Positions 6,859 through 12,196 of a DNA stretch of 12,196 bases are shown piece after piece. A program made the translations under genes and the position numbers. The notes below the pieces were generated by a model. The model was not told the DNA's origin, searched no databases, and saw only the letters and a program-made list of their open reading frames with translations. The stretch covers positions 1-12,196 of the forward strand of contig JAHJDU010000492.1 of assembly GCA_018812385.1 (NCBI GenBank). Direction: 5' to 3'. Positions within the stretch are counted from its first letter, which is position 1, and each line of letters begins with the position of its first letter. Origin of the DNA: Pseudomonadota bacterium (GTDB lineage Bacteria > Desulfobacterota > Desulfobacteria > Desulfobacterales > Desulfobacteraceae).

Positions 6859-8148
6859 CTATTCCAGGTAATATATTTTTCCCTCCTGGACCAGGGGCAG
6901 GGGAGCATTTGCCAGACATGGGGTGTGATATCCCAGTACCTGTCCGGGTATGGCATGCCGGAGCTTTTCAACCTGCTTCCAGTGGGTGTGTACGCTGCCG
7001 GGGTTGTCAAAATCCACTTCATGGAAAACAAGATCACAGGGGGCAAACCATTGGGGCAGAAGTTCATCCCTTTTAATTATCCCATTAATGGTTTCATCCA
7101 ATTTGGTGTCTCCGGAAAACCCCAGGGTTTTTCCACCTGCTGAGATTCTGAGTCCCAATGTTCCGTAGGGTAAAAAATGGTGGTTCCAGCGGCAGTTCAA
7201 CTGAATGGAACCCAGGTTCAGCAAGGTTCCTGGACAAAGGGGCATGAAATTCACCAATGTATTGAACTTCGGAAACAGCGGGGTAAACTGTTTTTTGAGC
7301 AGCCCGTAAATACTGGGAGCTGTTATGAGGTTCAGGGGAGTTTTGGTATACTCGGCCCGTTTCATGCAGGCGGAAAAGCCCTGGGTGTGGTCCTCATGGT
7401 TATGGGTAATAAGGATGTGGGTAATATCGTCCCAGTGAACTCCATGGCGCGCCAGATTATGGGCTGGGTAGCCGCAGGGATCAATCCAGATTACCTGCCT
7501 GTCAAAGCGGACAATAAAGCTGGCAACCGTCCCGACAAATCCATTGCCTGTACCCACAGCCATGATTTCAAGGGTCTGCCTGAGTGCCAAATCTCTGGAT
7601 ACCCCTGAAAGGATTGCTTCAATCTGGGTATCCGGGCTTTGGGATGGTTTGAATTCAAGCCTGTCATAGAGGATTTGTCCATGATCGGACAGGATGATAT
7701 TGCTCTTGTCTACACTAATTTTCAATGGACCGTTTTTATAGACAGGTGCGGCGATCTGTCTGCTGAACCAGTTGTTCAGCCAGCGCTTTTTTACGATGGA
7801 GATACGTTTGGGATCAAAAAAAAAGGAAAAGGTCTCATCAAGGTTACGATGCATCTGCTCAAGGTTGCCGGGTAAACCTACATAGTGTTTTCGGATGCCG
7901 CCTTTGACCTGTGCCTGCCACAGCACAAATTCCTCACCCGTATGATTATCCCCGGCCATGGATGCTTCCCAGTCCGGAACAACGACGATTTCCTCCCTGA
8001 ATCCGTGGAGGGTGAGAAATTTTGAAATATCGGGCATGCTTCCCACACGCACAGCTCCCCTGGAGGTTTTTATGAGGTCCACGTACATGCCGCAGTTTTC
8101 AAGACGCTTTACGTTTCTGGTCAACGGAGTTAAACAATTGCAGATCAT
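6859..8148 (-). CDS. Metallo-beta-lactamase-fold hydrolase with unusual N-terminal extension
   Basis: 429 residues with no signal peptide. The C-terminal part (about 190-429) is a metallo-beta-lactamase fold: the strand GTGNGFVGT-x-A-S-F (199-211), the metal site H-x-H-x-D-H at 249-254 (His249, His251, Asp253, His254), a later histidine pair at 323-324, FSGDT with Asp347, HEVDF (376-380) and GYHTP with His408. These fit a two-metal phosphodiesterase or lactonase of the RNase Z/PhnP/UlaG-like superfamily. The first ~185 residues are not recognised. They include VVVPDWEAS (56-64) and a WQAQVKGGIRKHYVGLPGN stretch (77-95) that looks folded rather than disordered. AGGAG (8156-8160) sits 7 nt before the ATG, and directly upstream of it is a perfect LacI-type palindrome. 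Co-regulation with the adjacent transporter suggests it acts on an imported compound. The substrate is unknown. Confidence 0.85.
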   Translation of the reverse strand: MICNCLTPLTRNVKRLENCGMYVDLIKTSRGAVRVGSMPDISKFLTLHGFREEIVVVPDWEASMAGDNHTGEEFVLWQAQVKGGIRKHYVGLPGNLEQMHRNLDETFSFFFDPKRISIVKKRWLNNWFSRQIAAPVYKNGPLKISVDKSNIILSDHGQILYDRLEFKPSQSPDTQIEAILSGVSRDLALRQTLEIMAVGTGNGFVGTVASFIVRFDRQVIWIDPCGYPAHNLARHGVHWDDITHILITHNHEDHTQGFSACMKRAEYTKTPLNLITAPSIYGLLKKQFTPLFPKFNTLVNFMPLCPGTLLNLGSIQLNCRWNHHFLPYGTLGLRISAGGKTLGFSGDTKLDETINGIIKRDELLPQWFAPCDLVFHEVDFDNPGSVHTHWKQVEKLRHAIPGQVLGYHTPCLANAPLPLVQEGKIYYLE

Positions 8149-8162
8149 CCCTATGCTCCTCT

Positions 8163-8188
8163 GGTTGATGTAAATGTTTACATCAACC
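8163..8188. promoter_or_regulatory. LacI-type operator of the hydrolase gene
   Basis: A 26-bp palindrome with 12-bp perfect arms, GGTTGATGTAAA / TTTACATCAACC, around a central TG. Its core TGTAAATGTTTACA differs at one position from the operator in front of lacI. It ends 2 bp from the SD of the hydrolase gene, so a bound repressor would block transcription start or early elongation. Confidence 0.85.
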
Positions 8189-8189
8189 G

Positions 8190-8219
8190 TTAATAATATA
8201 ATTCAGGGGAAAATTTCAA
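8190..8219 (-). promoter_or_regulatory. Candidate promoter of the hydrolase gene
   Basis: On the minus strand TTGAAA (8219-8214) precedes TATTAA (8195-8190, 18-nt spacer) or TATTAT (8198-8193, 15-nt spacer). Either -10 lies just upstream of the palindrome at 8163-8188, the usual geometry for repression. The -10 is ambiguous in this AT-rich stretch. Confidence 0.35.
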
Positions 8220-8237
8220 GTAATAAAAATGAATGGC

Positions 8238-8311
8238 TAAAAAAATGATTTTTAATGGTCATTATTTTAGATAGTTATGAATTTTTCTTAAAGCAAATTA
8301 AAAAAATGATT
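8238..8311. repeat. 13-bp direct repeat in AT-rich intergenic region
   Basis: TAAAAAAATGATT occurs at 8238-8250 and again at 8299-8311, 61 bp apart, inside the 216-bp gap between the divergent hydrolase and lacI genes. The second copy overlaps the -35 box of the lacI promoter. It may be simple A-tract sequence or a curved-DNA element. No function is shown. Confidence 0.4.
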
Positions 8312-8339
8312 GACAAATCCTCTCAGTGACGGATATATA
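8310..8339 (+). promoter_or_regulatory. Promoter of the lacI-type gene
   Basis: A consensus -35 TTGACA (8310-8315) is followed after 18 nt by TATATA (8334-8339). The expected transcription start falls inside the operator at 8342-8355, so the regulator should repress itself. There is no separate operator or clear promoter before the binding-protein gene at 9431, so this promoter may also drive the transporter. Confidence 0.65.
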
Positions 8340-8341
8340 AA

Positions 8342-8355
8342 TGTAAACGTTTACA
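8342..8355. promoter_or_regulatory. LacI-type operator of the regulator gene
   Basis: A perfect 14-bp palindrome, TGTAAACGTTTACA, with the central CpG typical of LacI/GalR-family sites. It lies between the -10 box and the SD (AGAGGA, 8355-8360) of the regulator gene. Confidence 0.88.
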
Positions 8356-8364
8356 GAGGAAGAT

Positions 8365-9369
8365 ATGAGCACGATTCGTGATGTTGCAAAACTGGCAGGT
8401 GTCTCCACAGCCACTGTCTCCAGAGTCATTAATTCCCCAAAGACCGTGCGGGAACAGACCCGGGGAAAAGTCACCCTGGCAATGAAGACCTGCAATTATA
8501 AATACAATGCTCTTGCCCGTGGATTTGTGACCAAAAAGTCAAACACCATAGGCCTGATCATTCCGACCATTAATAATCCTGTTTTTGCCGAATCCACCCG
8601 GGGCGTGCAGGATTATGCTAATCACCAGAAAATCCAGGTCATACTGGGGAACACCTATTACCAGTATGACCTGGAGGAGAGCCTGGTCGAGACCCTGAGA
8701 GAAAAGCAGGTGGACGGCCTGATCATCACCACCACCAATCCCAGGGGCGCTATCCTTAAAAACCTCCTGGATGAAGGGTTTCCCTTTGTTCTGCTTTACA
8801 GCACCGTGAAAAAAGGCCCTGTGTCAGCGGTTGGGATAGACAATTACCAGGGTGGATACCGGGCAACCGAGCACCTGGTAAAGCTTGGCCATGACCGGAT
8901 TGGAATGGTGGCCGGGAACTTTTCCAGATCTGACAGGAGTTTTCATCGCTGGCACGGATACAGGCAATGCCTCAAGAACCATGGCATTCCCTACGACAAA
9001 GACCTTTTGGCACAGACAGATTATTCCCTCACCGGTGGAAGGGATTCGGTAAAAAAACTTCTCTCCCTGCAAAATCCAGTCACAGCTGTTTTCTGTTCCA
9101 ATGACTATCTGGCCCTTGGAGCCATGAAAGGTGCCAGGGAGCTGGGTTTAAATCTGCCAACAGACCTGTCCATCGTCGGGTTTGATGATATTCAGATTGC
9201 ATCCTATGTGATTCCGGAGCTGACAACCATCCACCAGCCAGCCTATGAAATGGGGAAACTGGGTGCACAACTTCTTTTTCAGCGTATTGGAAACCAGTCA
9301 AAACCTGAACAACTAATGCTGGAATCATCTCTCATCGTCAGGGAGTCCACGACCAAGGCACCTGGATAG
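8365..9369 (+). CDS. LacI/GalR-family transcriptional repressor
   Basis: 334 residues, standard for the family. The N-terminus is the canonical helix-turn-helix TIRDVAKLAGVSTATVSRVIN (3-23), followed by the hinge helix NYKYNALARGF (44-54). Leu50 of the hinge is the residue that in LacI-family proteins wedges into the central CpG of the operator. From about residue 60 a periplasmic-binding-protein-like effector domain follows, opening with TIGLIIPTINNPVFA and including a VDGLIITTT segment, the GHDRIGMVAG segment and DLSIVGFDDI, then TTIHQPAYEMGKLGAQLL near the end. It lies between the divergent hydrolase gene and the transporter genes, and both flanking palindromes fit its binding class. Most relatives respond to a sugar or sugar derivative. 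The effector here cannot be read from sequence. SD AGAGGA lies only 4-5 nt before the ATG. Confidence 0.95.
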   Translation: MSTIRDVAKLAGVSTATVSRVINSPKTVREQTRGKVTLAMKTCNYKYNALARGFVTKKSNTIGLIIPTINNPVFAESTRGVQDYANHQKIQVILGNTYYQYDLEESLVETLREKQVDGLIITTTNPRGAILKNLLDEGFPFVLLYSTVKKGPVSAVGIDNYQGGYRATEHLVKLGHDRIGMVAGNFSRSDRSFHRWHGYRQCLKNHGIPYDKDLLAQTDYSLTGGRDSVKKLLSLQNPVTAVFCSNDYLALGAMKGARELGLNLPTDLSIVGFDDIQIASYVIPELTTIHQPAYEMGKLGAQLLFQRIGNQSKPEQLMLESSLIVRESTTKAPG

Positions 9370-9430
9370 AGGGCATCAAAAAAGTCAGGCTTGTAGGCTG
9401 TTATTAATCATTATATAAAGGAGAAAATGT

Positions 9431-10726
9431 ATGAAAAACCTAACATCAGTAATTCAAACCTTGAAGGTGTTGCTATTAGGGCTGCTAATGCTTTCATTGT
9501 CATCCATGAGCTTTGCAACCGAGCTTACCATGTTTTATCCTGTTGCAGTGGGTGGACCTCTGACAAAGCTTGTGGACAAACTGGTACTGGAGTTTGAAGC
9601 AGAAAATCCAGATATCTCTGTCAAAGCCATTTATTCCGGGAATTACTCCGACACCATGACCAAGGCCATGACCTCGCTCAAAGGCGGTAATCCCCCCCAC
9701 CTTTCCGTGATCCTTTCCACCGAGATTTTTACCCTCATCGACAATGATGCCATCCTGGCCTTTGATGATCTGGTGACAAGCGCTGAAGACAAACAATGGC
9801 TTGACAGTTTTTACCCGGCCCTGATGGAAAACAGCCGCACCGGCGGTAAAACCTGGAGTATCCCGTTCCAGCGATCCACCATTGTCATGTATTATAATAA
9901 GGATGCCTTTAGAAAAGCCGGCCTTGATACTGACAAGCCTCCGGCAACCTGGGAAGAACTGGTTGAAATGGGTAAGAAACTTGTCATAAAAGATGATGCC
10001 GGCAAGGTAACCCAATGGGGTCTGGAAATTCCTTCCACTGGATATCCCTACTGGATGTTCGGAGCATTGAGCAAGCAGAACAGCGAGGTTCTGATGAACA
10101 ATGCCGGCACAGAGACCTATTTTGATAATCCGGGCGTTGTTCAGGCCCTTGAGTTTTGGAAGGATCTGGGGCAAAAACAACAGATCATGCCTGAAGGGAC
10201 CATTGAATGGGGAACCCTGAGAACCGATTTCCTGGAGCAGAAGACAGCCATCATGTGGCACACCACCGGAAATCTGACAGCCGTTAAAACAAATGCTACC
10301 TTTGATTTTGGCGTAGCCATGCTGCCGGCCAAAAAAGAGCGGGGAACACCCACAGGAGGCGGTAATTTTTATATCTTTAAAAAGACAACCCCCGAAGAAA
10401 GAGCAGCAGCACTCAAATTCGTCAAATGGATGACCCAGCCGGTGCTGACAGCTCAATGGAGCATTGGAACCGGCTATCTCGGAACCCGGGCCGACGCTTA
10501 TGAGACTGATGAGTTGAAAACCTATATCAAAGATTTTCCTGCAGCCGCCGTTGCCCGGGATCAGTTAAAGTATGCCACAGCAGAACTGTCGGTTCATGAG
10601 AACGGCAGGGTTTACAAAATTCTGAACGATGCCATCCAGGCGGCACTTACCAATGCCAAAACACCTGAAGAAGCGTTGAAGGATGCCCAGAAACAGGCAG
10701 AACGTATCTTGAAACGCTATCGTTAG
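9431..10726 (+). CDS. ABC transporter periplasmic substrate-binding protein (family 1, UgpB/MalE-like)
   Basis: 431 residues. The first 29 form a signal peptide: basic start, hydrophobic core LKVLLLGLLMLSLSS, and a likely cut after S-F-A29. No lipobox cysteine is present, so the protein is a soluble periplasmic one. The mature part follows the UgpB/MalE-type (COG1653) pattern: TELTMFYP start, VDKLVLEFEAENPDISVK, a YSGNYSDTMTKAM segment, GGNPPHLSVI, later a PATWEELVEMGKKL segment and, near the C-terminus, TGYLGTRADAYE and a TPEEALKDAQKQAERIL tail helix. The G-N-Y-x-x-T and GYL-x-T-x-x-A-Y features recall glycerol-3-phosphate/glycerophosphodiester binders, but sugars are equally common in the family. 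AAAGGAG (9417-9423) is 7 nt before the ATG. An out-of-phase ATG at 9427 is ignored. The gene lies 61 nt after lacI. Confidence 0.9.
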   Translation: MKNLTSVIQTLKVLLLGLLMLSLSSMSFATELTMFYPVAVGGPLTKLVDKLVLEFEAENPDISVKAIYSGNYSDTMTKAMTSLKGGNPPHLSVILSTEIFTLIDNDAILAFDDLVTSAEDKQWLDSFYPALMENSRTGGKTWSIPFQRSTIVMYYNKDAFRKAGLDTDKPPATWEELVEMGKKLVIKDDAGKVTQWGLEIPSTGYPYWMFGALSKQNSEVLMNNAGTETYFDNPGVVQALEFWKDLGQKQQIMPEGTIEWGTLRTDFLEQKTAIMWHTTGNLTAVKTNATFDFGVAMLPAKKERGTPTGGGNFYIFKKTTPEERAAALKFVKWMTQPVLTAQWSIGTGYLGTRADAYETDELKTYIKDFPAAAVARDQLKYATAELSVHENGRVYKILNDAIQAALTNAKTPEEALKDAQKQAERILKRYR

Positions 10727-10732
10727 CCACGT

Positions 10733-10766
10733 TCCAGGGCAGGGAGATATGATTCCCTGCCCTGGA
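10733..10766 (+). other. Intercistronic 13-bp hairpin between binding-protein and permease genes
   Basis: TCCAGGGCAGGGA (10733-10745) pairs perfectly with TCCCTGCCCTGGA (10754-10766) around an 8-nt loop. There is no T-run after it (ATAAAAGG follows, leading into the permease SD), so it is not a standard terminator. Stable structures at this place in binding-protein operons commonly protect the upstream mRNA from 3' decay, so the binding protein is made in excess over the membrane parts. That role is inferred here. Confidence 0.75.
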
Positions 10767-10783
10767 TAAAAGGAAAGATATTC

Positions 10784-11605
10784 ATGAGATTCTGGGAACC
10801 TGGATCAGGAAAAATTATCGAGACCATTGGGGCATGGATGCTGGGAGGAGTCTGGCTTCTTCCGGTTGTATTCGCCTTCTGGAGTGCCTTCCATCCGGCT
10901 GAATTTTCAACGAGCTTTGAGTTGTTTGCTCCTCTGACAATAGAAAATTTTGTCAGAGCCTGGTCCTATGCACCCTTTCCCAGGTATCTGCTTAACACCT
11001 TTGTCCTTGTAACCCTGATTCTGGCAGCACAATTTATTCTGTGCACACTGGCTGCCTACGGATTTGCCCGGTTTGAATTTTTTGGTAAAAATGTTGTATT
11101 TGCGTTGGTCCTGTTGCAGCTTATGATCATGCCCGAGGTACTCCTGGTTGAAAATTACCGCACCATTAGTAACCTGGGGCTCCTGGATACCATTTCAGCC
11201 ATCGGACTTCCGTACATGGCCAGCGCATTTGGAATTTTTCTTCTGCGCCAGTCCTTTAAAACCATACCAAAGGAATTGGTGGAAGCAGCCCAGGTGGAAG
11301 GGGTTAGTGCAGTCGGCATCCTCTGGAAAGTCTATGTCCCCCTTGCCAGGCCCACCTACATTGCTTATGGACTTGTTTCCGTCAGCTACCATTGGAATAA
11401 TTTTCTATGGCCTCTGGTCATAACAAGTTCAGTAAACAGTCGTCCCTTGACCGTGGGACTGGCCATTTTCGGAGCACCAGAGTCAGGGGTCGACTGGTCC
11501 ATCATCACGGCTGCCACTGTCATGACCATGGCACCACTGCTGGTGGCCTTTATCCTTTTTCAACGCCAGTTTGTACAATCGTTCATGCATTCGGGCATTA
11601 AATAA
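10784..11605 (+). CDS. ABC sugar-type transporter permease (MalG/UgpE family)
   Basis: 273 residues with about six membrane segments (roughly 14-36, 69-92, 103-124, 136-156, 192-212 and 238-260). The cytoplasmic EAA loop that contacts the ATPase is clear: E167-A-A-x-x-x-G173, with LWKVYVPLARP following to residue 190. The overall layout, including a large periplasmic loop after the first segment and the YHWNNFLWPL segment near residue 202, is that of the second permease (MalG/UgpE type). AAGGA at 10770-10774 lies 9 nt before the ATG. Members of this group normally work as a heterodimer with a MalF/UgpA-type permease, but none is encoded between the binding protein and this gene. It may lie beyond the right edge. 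The ATPase gene follows after 33 nt. Confidence 0.93.
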   Translation: MRFWEPGSGKIIETIGAWMLGGVWLLPVVFAFWSAFHPAEFSTSFELFAPLTIENFVRAWSYAPFPRYLLNTFVLVTLILAAQFILCTLAAYGFARFEFFGKNVVFALVLLQLMIMPEVLLVENYRTISNLGLLDTISAIGLPYMASAFGIFLLRQSFKTIPKELVEAAQVEGVSAVGILWKVYVPLARPTYIAYGLVSVSYHWNNFLWPLVITSSVNSRPLTVGLAIFGAPESGVDWSIITAATVMTMAPLLVAFILFQRQFVQSFMHSGIK

Positions 11606-11638
11606 AATCAATCAATAACGGACACGTAAAGACAACCA

Positions 11639-12196
11639 ATGTCAACAATCATTCTAAAAAATGCCTGCAAAAGCTGGGGCAATACCCATGCCCTGTCCAA
11701 TATTAATTTTGAGTGCGAGAATGGAAAACTTCTTGTTCTGCTTGGGCCTTCGGGCTGCGGCAAGTCCACCACCCTGCGCCTCATTGCAGGGCTGGATACG
11801 CCGACATCGGGGATCGTTGAAATCGGAGGCAGAGATGTGTCCAATCTTCCGCCGGTCAAACGCAATATCTCCATGGTATTCCAGAATTATGCTCTTTTTC
11901 CCCATTTGAACGTGGCAGAAAACATTCTTTTTGGTCTTAAAGCGCGCAAGGTACCCAAAAAAGAGCAGAAAAAACGCCTTGAGAATGCTGCCTCTCTTCT
12001 CGGTCTTTCAGAGCTTCTGGAACGGAGACCAGCCCAGCTGTCGGGCGGCCAGCGGCAGAGGGTGGCCCTGGGCAGGTCCATTGTGGCCCAGGTTTCAGTG
12101 TGCCTCATGGATGAGCCGCTCTCCAACCTGGATGCTAAACTCCGGCAGGAGATGCGCCAGGAGATCCGCGCCCTTCAACAACGTCTCAAAATGTCC
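11639..12196 (+). CDS. ABC transporter ATP-binding protein (MalK/UgpC family), 3' partial
   Basis: 186 residues are visible and the frame is open at the right edge. Family members are about 350-370 residues, so roughly the second half (H-loop region and C-terminal regulatory domain) is missing. Visible nucleotide-binding motifs are Walker A GPSGCGKST (36-44), Q-loop Gln82 in VFQNYALFPH, ABC signature LSGGQRQRVALGRS (134-147), Walker B VCLMDE (154-159) and D-loop SNLD (162-165). The sequence is typical of the MalK/UgpC group that energises sugar and glycerophosphate importers, matching the adjacent permease. The ATG at 11639 is the only sensible start, because an in-frame TAA lies 12 nt upstream. 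The SD is weak, so translation may depend partly on coupling to the permease gene 33 nt upstream. Confidence 0.95.
   Translation, partial: MSTIILKNACKSWGNTHALSNINFECENGKLLVLLGPSGCGKSTTLRLIAGLDTPTSGIVEIGGRDVSNLPPVKRNISMVFQNYALFPHLNVAENILFGLKARKVPKKEQKKRLENAASLLGLSELLERRPAQLSGGQRQRVALGRSIVAQVSVCLMDEPLSNLDAKLRQEMRQEIRALQQRLKMS

Noticed and set aside
9370..9430. Terminator or separate operator between lacI and the binding-protein gene
   Set aside because: No inverted repeat with T-run and no TGTAAA/TTTACA palindrome was found. Only an SD and AT-rich sequence are visible.
9500..10456. Long minus-strand open frame (318 codons) opposite the binding-protein gene
   Set aside because: The plus-strand gene has a signal peptide, SD and clear family pattern. 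The antisense frame has none and looks like a composition effect.
1..12196. CRISPR arrays, tRNA/rRNA genes, insertion sequences, riboswitches
   Set aside because: None was seen by eye: no regularly spaced repeats, no transposase-like protein, and no conserved B12 or folate riboswitch element recognised before the corrinoid operon.

Overview
The window (12,196 bp, moderate GC) reads like a chromosome segment of an anaerobic Gram-negative bacterium, most likely a sulfate reducer of the Desulfobacterium/Desulfobacula kind. That placement is an inference. It rests on corrinoid/folate-dependent demethylation beside an ETF-linked dehydrogenase, a periplasmic binding protein with a plain (non-lipoprotein) signal peptide, and clear AGGAG ribosome binding sites. 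All genes but the two at the edges are complete.

Left half (1-6058): methylated-amine (probably glycine betaine) catabolism, on two convergent transcripts. Rightward are the C-terminal part of a dimethylglycine/sarcosine dehydrogenase-like protein (cut by the left edge), then etfB and etfA. Leftward is a three-gene operon: an MttB-family methyltransferase without pyrrolysine (MtgB-like), a B12-binding corrinoid protein, and a methyltetrahydrofolate:corrinoid methyltransferase (MtgA-like). The two transcripts meet at an 8-bp GC-rich hairpin (2971-2991). Proposed flow: betaine gives a methyl group to the corrinoid protein and then to tetrahydrofolate. The remaining dimethylglycine is oxidised by the FAD/GcvT-type dehydrogenase, and its electrons leave through EtfAB. 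A small protein with eight cysteines placed for two iron-sulfur clusters (QueG-like) is transcribed divergently from the methyltransferase operon and could be an accessory redox protein for it.

Right half (6859-12196): a LacI-regulated uptake locus. A metallo-beta-lactamase-fold hydrolase with a long, unrecognised N-terminal region (leftward) and a lacI-type regulator (rightward) are divergent. Each has its own TGTAAA-N2-TTTACA palindrome next to its start. Downstream of lacI come a UgpB/MalE-like periplasmic binding protein, one MalG/UgpE-type permease, and a MalK/UgpC-type ATPase cut by the right edge. The usual MalF/UgpA-type partner permease is not in the window. A 13-bp perfect hairpin lies between the binding-protein and permease genes.

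The points most worth a second look are: an ATG-TAA start-stop immediately in front of, and in frame with, mttB under a perfect Shine-Dalgarno; the QueG-like neighbour as a possible corrinoid-activating protein; the hydrolase with its uncharacterised N-terminal region and shared LacI operator; and the missing second permease.
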